A stretch of 64,000 nucleotides of DNA from Odontesthes bonariensis (GCF_027942865.1 NC_134524.1:2702536-2766535), one strand, 5' to 3'; counted from the stretch's first letter, positions 33,641 through 44,160 are shown. Notes: generated from the sequence alone by a model not told the origin. Numbers and translations are program-made.

Positions 33641-36600
33641 TAGAATGCGCTGCTGAGGGTGGCAGCATGTTGGCGTAGCTCTGTACCTCACATTGAGATT
33701 TTTCTTTTTTTCTAAATTTCATTCCTGTTATTTCTTGGAAGAAATTGCATTTTTTGGACAACTGTTCCTTCCTGCCTTGGATGCTGTGCAGCTGGATTAA
33801 TTCTTCCCAATACTTTTGTATATTTTACTCTTTTGTCATGATGCATCACCATAGCAACAAGGTGGTTTACAACAGGGAGCAGCTGAATAACATTGGAAAA
33901 GCAGAAATAATTCGACAACTGAAGCCAGAAATCCCACTGGAATTGAAAAGGAGGCGTCGTGGATGCAGAGCAGGAGCAAAGAGGAGAGAAAGAAAGAAGA
34001 AGAAGTTCAAACCATCTCTGCCATCCTGCATCATGGGAAATGTAAGATCGTTAGCTAACAAGTTGGATGAACTTTTAGCCTTGATAAGGACTCAGCAAGA
34101 ATATCGGGAATGTAGCATTATGTGTTTTACTGAGACATGGCTACAGGATCATATACCCGACTCCAGCGTCTCTCTGCCGGGCTTCCTGACTGTACGAGCA
34201 GATCGAGATTTAAATAGTAGCAGGAAAAGGAAAGGGGGTGGATTGGCAGTGCTTGTCAACAACAGATGGTGTCACCCAGGACATGTTACTGTGAAGAGTC
34301 GTATCTGCAGTCCTGACATTGAACTATTGGCAGTAAGTTTTCGTCCATATTATTTGCCAAGAGAGTTCACCAGTGTTGTTTTGGTGGCTGTTTACATTCC
34401 ACCCTCAGCGGTTGCCGACACTGCATGTGATGTCATCAGTTCCGTTGTTGCTAAGATACAGACTCAACACCCCAATTCTTTTGTGGCAATATCTGGTGAT
34501 TTTAATCATGCCTCACTCTCTGCTACACTGCCAACTTTTCAACAGTTTGTCAGCTGCTCTACCAGAGAAAACAAGACATTGGACTTGTTTTACACAAATG
34601 TCAAGGATTCATACATTTCCAAATCAAGACCTCCCCTGGGAAAATCAGATCACAACCTTGTTTTTCTCTGTTCAGCATATAAACCCCTTGTCCAGAGACT
34701 ACCTGTCATAAAAAGGACTGTTAGAAAGTGGTCACATGATGCTGAAGAAGCCTTACAGGGTTGTTTTGATGCAACTGATTGGATTTCTCTTTGTAAGCCA
34801 CATGGAGAGGACATTAATGCCATGACTGATTGTGTGACTGACTATATAAACTTCTGTGTGGACAACACCATCCCCACCAGAACAGTGAGATGCTTCCCTA
34901 ATAACAAACCCTGGATCACCAGTGAGCTAAAGGAACTATTGAACAAGAAAAAAAGAGCCTTTAGGGAGCGAGACAGGGAGTTACTGAGGAGTATACAGAA
35001 GCAGCTCAAAGTCAAGATCAGAGAGAGCAAGGAGGTGTATAGAAAGAAGCTTGAGAGTAAACTGCAGAGGAACAATATCAGAGATGTGTGGTCAGGAATG
35101 AAGAAGATCACAGGCCTCAAGCAGAGGGAGGATCGGATGGATGGAAGTCTGGACAGAGCAAATGAGCTGAACACATTCTTCAACAGATTCAGTTCAGGAA
35201 CAAGCTCACCATCCTCCCCTCCTGTTCCCAGCCAAAGAGACATCCCACCCTCCTCTGACCCACAGCTTTCCTGTAACATCTCCACCTCCACCTCAGTCAT
35301 GGATTCTTCTGCTTCCACTAGTTTGTCATCAACCCAATCAGGAGATGCTGCTGTCCCCTTTGCCTCCCCCTCCCACTTTTCTGTTTCTAGAAGTCAGGTG
35401 AAGAGGCAGTTGGAAAGACTGAACTGGAACAAGGCTGCAGGTCCAGATGGTGTCAGCCCCCGAGTCCTGAAGGCCTGTGCAGAGCAGCTCTGTGGGATTC
35501 TGCAACACCTTTTCAACCTTAGCTTGACCCAAGAGAAGGTACCACTGTTGTGGAAGACATCCTGTCTGGTTCCGGTACCAAAGAAAACTCACCCTTCAGA
35601 CATCAATGACTACAGACCTGTTTCCCTGACATCCCACATCATGAAGGTCCTGGAGAGACTCCTGTTGACCCACCTGTGTAAGCAAACCAGCACATATCAG
35701 GACCCCCTGCAGTTTGCTTATCGCCATGGAGTTGGAGTTGAAGACGCTATCACACACCTGCTTCAACAAATCCACTGTCATCTGGATAAAGCAGGCAGCA
35801 CTGTGAGGATCATGTTCTTTGATTTCTCCAGTGCATTTAACACAATCCAGCCTGATCTGCTTAGTCTGAAACTCCAAAAGACTCAGGTGGAGGCCTCAAC
35901 AATCACCTGGATTAATGACTACCTGACAAACAGACCACAGTTTGTCAGACTGAAGAATTGTGTGTCTAACCAGGTGATCAGCAGCACAGGAGCACCACAG
36001 GGGACTGTACTCTCACCATTCCTTTTCACTCTGTACACTTCAGACTTCCAGTACAAGTCAGACTCCTGTCATCTACAGAAATATTCAGATGACTCTGCAG
36101 TTGTCGGGTGTATCAGAGATGGACAAGAAGCTGAGTACAGAGAGCTGGTGGACCGCTTTGTGGCATGGTGTGGGAACAATCATCTCATCTTGAATGTTAA
36201 CAAAACAAAGGAGATGATTGTAGATTTCAGGAGAAACAAGGTCAGATCAAACCCTGTTTCCATCATGGGAGAAGAAGTGGAGGTGGTTGAGGAATATAAA
36301 TACCTTGGTGTTCATGTGGACAACAGACTGGACTGGAGACACAACAGTGAAGCAATCTACAAGAAAGGACAGAGCAGACTGTACTTCTTGAGGAAGCTAA
36401 GGTCCTTCAAGGTTTGCAACAAGATGTTGCAGATCTTCTACAAGTCTGTTGTTGAGAGCGTCATTTCCTCTTGCGTCACCTGTTGGGGCAGCAGCATCAG
36501 AACCAGGGACCTAAAAAGACTCAACAACCTGATAAAGAAGGCTGGTTCTGTTCTGGGGACGACTGTGGAACCTCTGGAGACAATAATGCAAAGAAGGATT

Positions 36601-36855
36601 TTGCATAAAATCAAGAGAATTATGGACAACCCTGAACATCCTCTCCATGAGACTGTTATCAGAAAACAGAGTCTCTTCAGTCAAAGGCTTCTTCAGTTTG
36701 GATGCAAAACGGACCGCTACAGGAAATCTTTCCTGCCCACAGCCATCAGCATCTATAATAACTCTTTGATTTAATTGAGCTACATCAACATTTAATTTCC
36801 CTCTGGGATAAATAAAGTATTTTTGAATTTGAATTGAATTTTGAATTGAATTGAA
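33640..36855 (+). mobile_element. L2-like LINE, long copy with intact ORF
   Basis: Spans a short 5' region, one long ORF, a 3' UTR of about 50 bases ending CTCTGGGATAAATAAAGTAT, and a GAATT/GAATTTT repeat tail to about 36855. The same 3' end is present as truncated copies at 21130-21620 and 41412-41903. It lies exactly against the 3' end of the B2 zinc-finger exon, in opposite orientation, and its tail supplies the bases just after that gene's altered stop. The 5' boundary is uncertain. Confidence 0.85.
33838..36774 (+). CDS. L2-like LINE ORF2: endonuclease and reverse transcriptase
   Basis: One uninterrupted frame of 978 codons from the first of two adjacent ATGs (33838, 33841); another in-frame ATG lies at 33781. 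A basic N-terminus leads into the APE endonuclease: GNVRSL, TETWL (Glu at 34132-34134), a GDFNH motif (34495-34509) and SDHN (34645-34656). The RT follows: KAAGPDGVSP, NDYRPVSLTS, FFDFSSAFNT (Asp at 35821-35823), APQGTVLSP at 35992, and the catalytic YSDD box at 36082-36093, with Ser in place of the Ala of YADD. A C-terminal LRKLRSFKVCNKMLQIFY block ends at SIYNNSLI. All expected catalytic residues are present. Known role: nicking the target and copying the LINE RNA. No ORF1 was seen upstream, so activity in cis is unproven. Confidence 0.85.
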   Translation: MMHHHSNKVVYNREQLNNIGKAEIIRQLKPEIPLELKRRRRGCRAGAKRRERKKKKFKPSLPSCIMGNVRSLANKLDELLALIRTQQEYRECSIMCFTETWLQDHIPDSSVSLPGFLTVRADRDLNSSRKRKGGGLAVLVNNRWCHPGHVTVKSRICSPDIELLAVSFRPYYLPREFTSVVLVAVYIPPSAVADTACDVISSVVAKIQTQHPNSFVAISGDFNHASLSATLPTFQQFVSCSTRENKTLDLFYTNVKDSYISKSRPPLGKSDHNLVFLCSAYKPLVQRLPVIKRTVRKWSHDAEEALQGCFDATDWISLCKPHGEDINAMTDCVTDYINFCVDNTIPTRTVRCFPNNKPWITSELKELLNKKKRAFRERDRELLRSIQKQLKVKIRESKEVYRKKLESKLQRNNIRDVWSGMKKITGLKQREDRMDGSLDRANELNTFFNRFSSGTSSPSSPPVPSQRDIPPSSDPQLSCNISTSTSVMDSSASTSLSSTQSGDAAVPFASPSHFSVSRSQVKRQLERLNWNKAAGPDGVSPRVLKACAEQLCGILQHLFNLSLTQEKVPLLWKTSCLVPVPKKTHPSDINDYRPVSLTSHIMKVLERLLLTHLCKQTSTYQDPLQFAYRHGVGVEDAITHLLQQIHCHLDKAGSTVRIMFFDFSSAFNTIQPDLLSLKLQKTQVEASTITWINDYLTNRPQFVRLKNCVSNQVISSTGAPQGTVLSPFLFTLYTSDFQYKSDSCHLQKYSDDSAVVGCIRDGQEAEYRELVDRFVAWCGNNHLILNVNKTKEMIVDFRRNKVRSNPVSIMGEEVEVVEEYKYLGVHVDNRLDWRHNSEAIYKKGQSRLYFLRKLRSFKVCNKMLQIFYKSVVESVISSCVTCWGSSIRTRDLKRLNNLIKKAGSVLGTTVEPLETIMQRRILHKIKRIMDNPEHPLHETVIRKQSLFSQRLLQFGCKTDRYRKSFLPTAISIYNNSLI

Positions 36856-36856
36856 T

Positions 36857-37885
36857 TTAAGCCAATAATTTCTCTCCTGTGTGACTACATTGGTGTCTCT
36901 TTAGATTACCTAATTGAGTGAAAGCTGCCTCACACTGACCACAGCTGAAAGGTTTCTCTCCTGTGTGAATACGTTGGTGTGTCTTTAGATTAGATAATAC
37001 AGAGAAAGCTGCCCCACACTGAACACATCTGTATGGCTTCTCTCCTGTGTGACTACGTTGGTGTATCTTTAGATTACCTAATGTAGTGAAAGCTGCCCCA
37101 CATTGACCACAGATGAAAGGTTTCTCTCCTGAGTGAATACGTTGGTGTCTCTTTAGACTACCTGATTCAGTGAAAGCTGCCCCACACTGACCACAGATAT
37201 AAGGTTTCTCTCCTGTGTGAATACGTTGGTGTGTCTTTAGACTACATAATCTAGTGAAAGCTGCCCCACACTGATCACAGATGTAAGGCTTCTCTCCTGA
37301 GTGAATACGTTGGTGTGTCTTTAGACTACCTAAATGAGTGAAAGCTGCCCCACACTGACCACAGATGTATGGCTTCTCTCCTGTGTGAATACGTTGGTGT
37401 ATCTTTAGATCAGATAATCTAGTGAAAGCTGCCCTACACTGACCACAGCTGAAAAGTTTCTCTCCGGTATGAATACGTTGGTGTCTCTTTAGATTACCTA
37501 ATGCAGTGAAAGCTGCTCCACACTGACCACAGCTGTATGGCTTCTCTCCTGTGTGATTACGTTTGTGTGTCTTTAGATGACCTAATTGAGTGAAAGCTGC
37601 CCCACACTGACCACAGCTGAAAGGTTTCTCTCCTGTGTGAATACGTTGGTGTGTCTTTAGATAAGATAATCTAGTAAAAGCTGTCCCACACTGATCACAG
37701 CTGAAATGTTTCTCTCCTGTGTGAATACGTTGGTGTCTCTTGAATACGTTGGTGTCACACTGGTCACAGCTGTATGGCTTCTCTCCAGTATGAAGCCTCT
37801 GATGATACCTCAGATTTGATCGCTTAATAACTTTCCCACAGTCCTTACAGCAGTGCCATCTGGATCCCTCTTGGGCTCTATGTTT
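36857..37885 (-). CDS. C2H2 zinc-finger protein, terminal exon (12 fingers, one truncated)
   Basis: Paralogue of 25919-27037 on the minus strand. The exon starts at 37885 after the same TCTGTCATTGCAG acceptor, with KHRAQEGSRWHC and finger 1. Finger 2 is damaged: CDQC is followed directly by DTNVFKRHQRIH, so about nine residues including the hydrophobic core are gone, in frame. Ten complete fingers follow with the CGQCGAAFT framework and HTGEKP linkers. Contact positions vary more than in B1 (H, E, A, T, R, Q at -1). The usual TGA after the last GEK has become TTA, so the protein extends by LLA and stops at TAA next to the LINE insertion. Probably still encodes a DNA-binding array, but its 3' UTR is displaced by 4.7 kb of insertions and no upstream exon is seen. 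Confidence 0.7.
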   Translation of the reverse strand, partial: KHRAQEGSRWHCCKDCGKVIKRSNLRYHQRLHTGEKPYSCDQCDTNVFKRHQRIHTGEKHFSCDQCGTAFTRLSYLKTHQRIHTGEKPFSCGQCGAAFTQLGHLKTHKRNHTGEKPYSCGQCGAAFTALGNLKRHQRIHTGEKLFSCGQCRAAFTRLSDLKIHQRIHTGEKPYICGQCGAAFTHLGSLKTHQRIHSGEKPYICDQCGAAFTRLCSLKTHQRIHTGEKPYICGQCGAAFTESGSLKRHQRIHSGEKPFICGQCGAAFTTLGNLKIHQRSHTGEKPYRCVQCGAAFSVLSNLKTHQRIHTGEKPFSCGQCEAAFTQLGNLKRHQCSHTGEKLLA

Positions 37886-38744
37886 CTGCAATGACAGAGA
37901 GGAAGAAGACTTAAATCCTTTTGATGTTCACACAAATGCTTTCTCTAAGCTAACCTACGCTAACCGACATATTCTAACTGGAGCTGGACAGACCGAGCCA
38001 CACAGGTCTCAATATCTCAGATTAAACATGAACGCTGAGGGTGCGTTTAAAAGTGCCCTCAGCTATCAGCACTGTGCTCTGATGTGTTCTGCACACGTTC
38101 AGCTTTTTAAGCAGTAAACTCTGGCTTTTTGCTCTTTTACTAATTCTTTTTGTCATGATGAAACTCTGAAAAGGAACTTGGGCTACAATATTTCTAAATG
38201 ATGGAAGGAACCACAGTCTTGTCCAAGTTGTTCACTTAAACACCATGTAGAGGTTGGGCTGAAAAAGGTTGATGACCGCTGGTTTAAAGGAATAAAAGTA
38301 ACAGCGGTAGTAATACATGACATTCTTTACACTAACCCTCTGTTCCAGCTTACAACTCAGAGGTCTGCAGCCATTCAGCTCAACAGCCTTCAGGGAAACA
38401 CAGTCCGTTTTAACTCAACCTGTTTCTCTTTGTTAAAACAACTCTACAATTCTGTCATCTAACCATTAAAGAGCCAGAATATTACCACCACCAGGTTCAA
38501 TTCATGTAACCCAGAGACTTTAAACGCATATAATGAAGATTAGCCCCTGAACCTCTCAAATCTGCAGACAGAGCCAGAAAACGTCCCACCACAACAATCT
38601 GCCCACTGATTTTCTTCCAGCAGATCATTCAGCCTGCAGCACATGTTGAGTCTGAGCACATCTGGATCTGCAGCTCAGAGAGAGGAGATGAAACCAGGAA
38701 ACACTTTGCTGTTTTTAACCAAGAAAAACACAAACTGAGCAAGT
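37886..38744 (-). other. Upstream flank of the B2 zinc-finger exon
   Basis: Intron or upstream sequence, conserved with B1 (25490-25918) and block C (55163-55806, 59885-60194). The most complete copy is here. No exon with an ATG and a donor that could join to the zinc-finger acceptor is evident. Contains CCAGCGG/CCGCTGG flanks at 38276 where the other copies are rearranged. Confidence 0.55.
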
Positions 38745-39610
38745 GGAACATTTATTAAGTGACTCTAATATTGATATACTTGGAATGTCTGAAAGTTGGT
38801 TGACACATTCATCATCATCTACAGCAGCTACCAGCATTCCAGGATATAATGTATTTAGAAAGGCTAGAGAAGCAGGGCGAGGTGGGGGAGTATTAATCTA
38901 TGTCAGAGAGAAGTTTCAACATGAACTAATAAGGTGGCCTAAAGACGTTAACGCTGAGTGTACTGGTCTAAATGCATCACTCTGCTCTGCAATGTCTTTT
39001 ACTGTGATTTGTGTGGATCCACCTCAGCAAAGGATGTGTTTTATGATCATCTTCAGACAATCTTAAATCACTGCAACTCGAAGAAGGAAATCATCCTACT
39101 CGCTGATTTTAATATCAACTGGGACATCAAGTCAGGAAAAATATTAAACAGCTGATGGATGAGTACAATTTGAGACAAATTATAAAAGGAGCGACAAGAA
39201 TAACTAATACGTCAAATACAACAATTGATCTAATATTTACTAATAATCCTGAAAGAATCTCTATTATCTTGTGCTCTTGGAAAATTAAGAGGAAGCATTT
39301 AATGGCATCCACCAGAGGTCACCAGTTCCACTTCATACCCAAAAGCCAGCAACAATTCCTGAATGAGGAAATCCAAAATCTAGGTCTAATATTCTGGAAA
39401 ATAACGACAGTGAGGCTCGCTCAGATAACTTTATTAAAAAAGCCAATGATATTATAACGATTCACCAAAAAAAAAAAAAAAGGTAAATCCAAGCAACATA
39501 AAAATAATCTGCCCTGGTTGAACAAAGAAATTATAAAATGAATGAAAGATAGAGATAAAGTCTTAAGGATGACCCGTAAGGTGAAAGCAGATTCTATATT
39601 GAGGCCATAA
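38745..39610 (+). pseudogene. LINE endonuclease-region fragment (B2 copy)
   Basis: Inverse of 24500-25490: NIDILGMSESWLTHSSSS, AREAGRGGGVLIYVREKFQ, CNSKKEIILLADFNINW, MDEYNLRQIIKGATR, then a deletion that removes the SDHN motif that B1 retains. A poly(A) run at 39469-39481 and a PWLNKEII segment follow. Broken by frameshifts near 39064 and 39155. Confidence 0.75.
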
Positions 39611-40860
39611 ATGGGGCAAATGGTAATTAAAAGCTAATATGGAACAAAATTAATAATATTAAACTAAACTAAAAAAAAATAGTAAAGTTGAGTCGTTGTA
39701 TTGTTGTATCGTAAAATATAAAGTTGAGTCTACTGTCACATAAACTTTGAATGAGGTCTCTGTGATGTTGTATGGCTGAGTTGTGAGGCCTCCAAAATAG
39801 GGCAGTTTTTGGCTCGTTAAGTGCTTTCAATGCATTTTCCCATTGCACTGTGGGTAATTTCAAACTTCCCTTATCTATCAGTTTAAAGGACAAAAGCAGA
39901 TCAGATTTATAACATGAAGCTGTTATAACAGGGCATCCATCTTGACATGTACGCACACTATGGTTTCTTAAAATTGCACTAATAATTTTGACTGCACTCG
40001 ACTGTCTCGAACAAACGGTCGCTGTTCGAAAAGTAAAAGTTGTATCCGAATAATTCTTGAACCGTCAGCGCCCCAGGAGACGGCAGAAGCCAGCGGTGTA
40101 ATTTTCATTCAGCTACTATCTGTGGCTCGTTTTTCATGGCAGTTTTAAAATCATTTTACACCTGAATTTTCTGATTGTAGGTGTTTATAATGGGCGGAAT
40201 GTCAGCTGGAGGGCCGACTCTCTGCGCTCAGAGGCGATTTGTGATAAATCTGTGTGGAAAAGCTCAATGAGTGTGACTTTGTGTGAAAGAGGACAAAAAT
40301 GCCTACTTTTTGAAGTAAAATTTTTCCAGATCGAGCAGATGTTTTGGACATGAGAGACATTTGTTTGAGGAATTGGTGCAGTATTAAATTCAGAGTGAGA
40401 AACAGAGTGGGAGAAGCACCTCAGCTGAGATGTAGTCTTCCTAAAACGGAAACTGCCGTTGTGTCAAAGCTGTATAATGTATCAACAAACCCTTTGGTTC
40501 AGTTAAAGCCGAGAGTCTCAGGTCACATGAACTTTGAATGAGGTCTGTTATGCTTTATGGCTGAGTTATAAGACCTCTAAAATAGCACATAGTACTCGTT
40601 AAGTGCTTTTCAATGTATTTTCCCATTTACAATTTTCCCACTTTTTCCCATTTTGCTGGAATTCCTTTCGACGAATGAGAGCCAAACTTAATGGCACACC
40701 ATTCCCGATCGATGCTTTTTAGACCGGTCAGACCGTCACTGCTAGACTAGAAGCGCGCCAAACTTTAGAACGGAAACGGGAGAATAATAAAAGTCTGGCA
40801 ACAGATTAAATATGTGTGTCTAATGCCTTTGGCATTGGCACCCATAATTAGTTATCTCCC
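39611..40860. other. Repeated non-coding spacer in B2
   Basis: Counterpart of 23738-24500 plus about 390 bases (39940-40330) missing from B1. Contains the empty hAT site CCTTTGGC at 40826-40833. No recognised gene. Confidence 0.5.
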
Positions 40861-40861
40861 C

Positions 40862-41025
40862 ATCTTAATATTTCAACTAACTCCTCGCTGTGTTGCTCCA
40901 ACGCCGGGCGCAGCTCTGCGCACAGTTCCAGGAGGATTTCCCTCGGGAACCTAAAGCGGCTGATGAGCCAGTCGCCATCATGTTCACACACGCTCTCTTC
41001 GAATTGCAGCATTTGCAAAGTCTGG
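40862..41025 (-). pseudogene. Harbinger transposase N-terminal remnant (B2 copy)
   Basis: Inverse of 22015-22206, with FREILLELCAELRPALEQH across small indels. Same truncation point as in B1, so truncation preceded the duplication. Confidence 0.7.
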
Positions 41026-41411
41026 TTTGTCAGTCATGGTTACTCACACACGCAGAAGCGCACACGTAAGGGGATTCGGCAGAAATCATGTTAGAATAGC
41101 TGTAGCCTATTTTAACCCGTCCCTATTTGAAGTAAGCAAAAACGGTCAAGGTTGCTGTGCTTTTTCAAAGCTTCTTACATACAATATGTTGGTCGCGTTG
41201 CCTGCGTTTTTACCACTGTCAAGGAGGTTATGTTTTTGGTTGCGTTGGTTTGTCTGTCTGTCTGTCTGTTTGTTTGTCTGTTTAACTGAAAAGTGTGTAA
41301 CTTTAATAAACATTTTTTTTTAATCTCTATTCCTGGTTATGTCGGAGTTTTAATGTCTTCTGACAAGGTCCGTTATGAAGGTAACACACTGCCAAAAGCA
41401 AAGATGGGAAC

Positions 41412-41903
41412 AAATTCAATTCAATTCAATTCAAAAATACTTTATTTATCCCAGAGGGAAATTAAATGTTGATGTAACTCAATTAAATCAAGGAGTTATT
41501 ATAGATGCTGATGGCTGTGGGCAGGAATGATTTCCTGTAGCGGATCTGTTTTGCATCCAAACTGAAGAAGCCTTTGACTGAAGAGACTCTGTTTTCCGAT
41601 AACAGTCTCATGGAGAGGATGTTCAGGGTTGTCCATAATTCTCTTGATTTTATGCAAAATCCTTCTTTGCATTATTGTCTCCAGAGGTTCCACAGTCGTC
41701 CCCAGAACAGAACCAGCCTTCCTTATCAGGTTGTTGAGTCTTTTTAGGTCCCTGGTTCTGATGCTGCTGCCCCAACAGATGACGCAAGAGGAAATGACGC
41801 TCTCAACAACAGACTTGTAGAAGATCTGCAACATCTTGTTGCAAACCTTGAAGGACCTTAGCTTCCTCAAGAAGTACAGTCTGCTCTGTCCTTTCTTGTA
41901 GAA
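41412..41903 (-). mobile_element. L2-like LINE 3' fragment (B2 copy)
   Basis: Inverse of 21130-21620, flanked by ATGGGAAC at 41404-41411 and 41904-41911, the inverse of the B1 duplication. A one-base loss near 41528 shifts the last coding residues relative to the B1 copy. Confidence 0.9.
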
Positions 41904-42078
41904 ATGGGAACATCTCCCATTAAGACTTTATTGTTTTTAAAGTACGATTTCTCCCTTTGGGTACCCCTAAAATGGCCAATTTTTACCTTAAATTTCCTAA
42001 ATCTCCGCACCATCCCCCCCGGGCTTGGTCGCTTCGCTCCCTCGCCTACACCACTACGCTATCATTTCATCCTAGCTA

Positions 42079-42305
42079 GAACCCTGCATCACTGCCTGAG
42101 GACTAATTGTTTTCACATTTATTTGTTATAACAGTTTCCCAGCATCACGTCTAAGTGTCGCCAAAGAATCAACAGCTGTAGAAAAGTGCGTACGCCAGCC
42201 CTGAAGTTGGTGTGAGGCACCGCACATTTCTACGATCTTTTCGTTCTTGATACATCTGATCGTTGACGTGAAAAGGTGCGTACGCACCCTTTGTACATGA
42301 GGCCC
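42079..42305 (-). mobile_element. Harbinger terminus (B2 copy)
   Basis: Inverse of 20728-20946, ending ...GTACATGAGGCCC at 42305 against the palindrome arm. The 41912-42078 interval is the unclassified sequence also seen at 20946-21121. Confidence 0.75.
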
Positions 42306-42526
42306 CAGAGCACTAGAGGAGACTGATGTGCAATGATGCAGGACTAAGTTTGGCCAAATGGTGGAGTCCATCAGAGGAACAGTGCTGGAACACACTGCCA
42401 ACTCGTGTTAGAAACTGGGACAATTCCACCACCTTTAAAAAGAGCCTTAAACAGTGGTTGCAAACAGCCAGAGCTGCTCTCATGGGTCACCTCTCCGTCT
42501 TTTCCCTTTTGTGTACGGACTCTTAA

Positions 42527-43879
42527 CCCTTTAGGCGCCAAGATTGTTTTTTGAAAATACTGGATTTTGACATTAATATTTCAAAAGCTGGTGGCTGAAA
42601 GGGGGTTAAAGATAGATGCCTACTGTACATTAGAAAAATGTTGCCCATGATCCATAGTTTATGTGGGGTATGAAATTATTGATCTAATTTGCATATTATG
42701 ACGTCATCAGGTGGCAGCCATTTTGAATCTCATTATGTTCAGGAAATATTGGAATTGAGTGATTATGAACTTGTTTTTTTAAAACTTTTTTTTTTCTTTT
42801 TGTCTATTTATCATCATCTATAATGATCAGGGAACAGGAAAGCAACAATAAAACAGAATAATGTAGTAAAATATTACTATATCATCATTACCATATAGTA
42901 GGAAAACACATGCGAAAAGTTGCCTAGATTTTTTCAGGAAATGGTGGATATTGACTTGATGTTTGAACTTATTTTCATTTTTCTGTCTTTTACCATCATT
43001 CATAAGGAGGAAACCAACAATAAAACAGGAGAAAGTGGTAAAATACTGTCATCATTAGGCTACCATAGGGTAGGAAAACACATGCAAGAAGTGGAAGACA
43101 TTGTATTGATTTTTTATTTTTTTTTAACCTGTTCAACCTTATTCATAATGATCAGGAATGAGGAATACAATAATAAAACAAGTGGTAAAATGTCAGGATC
43201 ATTGCGCTGGCGGATAGGTGCGCCGCGCCGCGGCACCAGGGGCTGGATGGAGAGAGCGCATGCTAAAGATACCAGACCCACTTCTCCCACCCCTGATTCC
43301 TCGACCAACACCTCTACGGACACTGCGACCGCGTTCCCCACTACCACCCACTCCATTGAGGTTGGATAACGGCAGCGAATGAGTTGGAGTGTGTGTGTGT
43401 GCTTGGAGAACAGCCTCGCTTCGCATGCCGGCACCATTGCCTTCGGAAGTTTCACCGTGGGAAGCATGAGAGCTCGTCCGATCCTCCTCCTCACGAGGTA
43501 AAAACTCTCCTTCGGAGTCGGAATCGGCAAATAGCATGTTCAATACTTCCGCACGGTTCAACTTCTTACAAGCCATGGTGTTAAAAACTCACTAATAGTT
43601 CGCTGAAAATAAAAATTCGACTCGCACGTCTCTACAGAACAGCTCTGAATAACTGCTTCCGTCTGAGCTCGCGCGGCTTTTTTGCACTGCCTTATAAAAA
43701 CACTGTGAACTACAAAATGACTACAAAATGATGTGAGCTTGGTCTTGTTTGAAAGGGTAACATGTTTGCCAACTAGTGGTAGGAGGACTGAACACCTTAA
43801 AGCCCGTTTAGTTTATCTACAGACTGTTTTGTCTATGCTGACGTCATGTCGCAATTCTGCGACTTTGGCGGTTAGAGGG
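42527..43879 (-). mobile_element. piggyBac transposon, 1353 bp, non-autonomous
   Basis: Flanked by TTAA at 42523-42526 and 43880-43883. Termini are CCCTTTAGGCGCCAAG on the left and, read inward, CCCTCTAACCGCCAAAG on the right. The uninserted site GGACTCTTAACTTTGATG is present once in the arms at 7349-7366 and inverted near 20505, so insertion is shown directly. Contains only the start of a transposase gene. The left 600 bases (42533-43190) include two related stretches around AAACAGG/AATAAAACAGGA and are non-coding. Confidence 0.92.
43199..43576 (-). pseudogene. piggyBac transposase N-terminus
   Basis: ATG at 43576 in a strong CACCATGG context. It starts MACKKLNRAEVLNMLFADSD and has an acidic, then Gly/Arg-rich low-complexity region, the usual disordered N-terminus of PGBD-type transposases. 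It ends after 125 codons; the DDD catalytic core and zinc ribbon are missing, so the element needs a transposase from elsewhere. It belongs to a different piggyBac lineage from the copies at 9417, 15165 and 45447. Confidence 0.65.
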
Positions 43880-44160
43880 TTAACTTTGATGTGAATCTTT
43901 CTAAAGATTTTCTGTTTCTTTGTTCTTTAGTTTTTTGTCATGGTGTATTGTCTGTATGTTTTTATGATACCTGCCTGAGGACAACGGATGAAATTTAGCA
44001 GCTGTGCTAACTCCGGCATATTTACATGGATGCTTTGCTGATATGTTGTTAATGTGCAGAGTCCTAACCAAATAAATAAGAAATAAAATAAAAACCTCCT
44101 CCACACTGACCTGTGGCCCGGTGGACCCAGAGGATGAGCCGGCTCTGTTACTGGTGGAGG

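Larger units (their letters stand above)
31386..42305 (-). repeat. Block B2 of the large inverted duplication
   Basis: Inverse of B1. Homology is continuous from 42305 down to about 36857 (zinc-finger exon), then interrupted by 32105-36856, which holds LINE and THAP sequences, and resumes at 32104 (CCAATCGGAAGCC-type sequence) to 31386. The matching B1 segments are 20728-27040 and 27118-27820. Compared with B1 it lacks the hAT insertion and keeps 39940-40330 and 38300-38740. Confidence 0.85.

Noticed and set aside
34842..35877. Minus-strand ORFs of 84-158 codons opposite the LINE
   Set aside because: Shadows of the LINE ORF2 reading frame on the other strand; no domain or conservation of their own.
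36082..36093. YSDD in place of YADD as an inactivating RT mutation
   Set aside because: Both catalytic Asp residues are intact, and Ser at this position is, to my knowledge, common in related fish LINEs.
43901..44095. KFHPLSSGRYHKNIQTIHHD frame repeated in all four arms
   Set aside because: It is antisense to a LINE 3' UTR and A-rich tail; conservation reflects the duplication.
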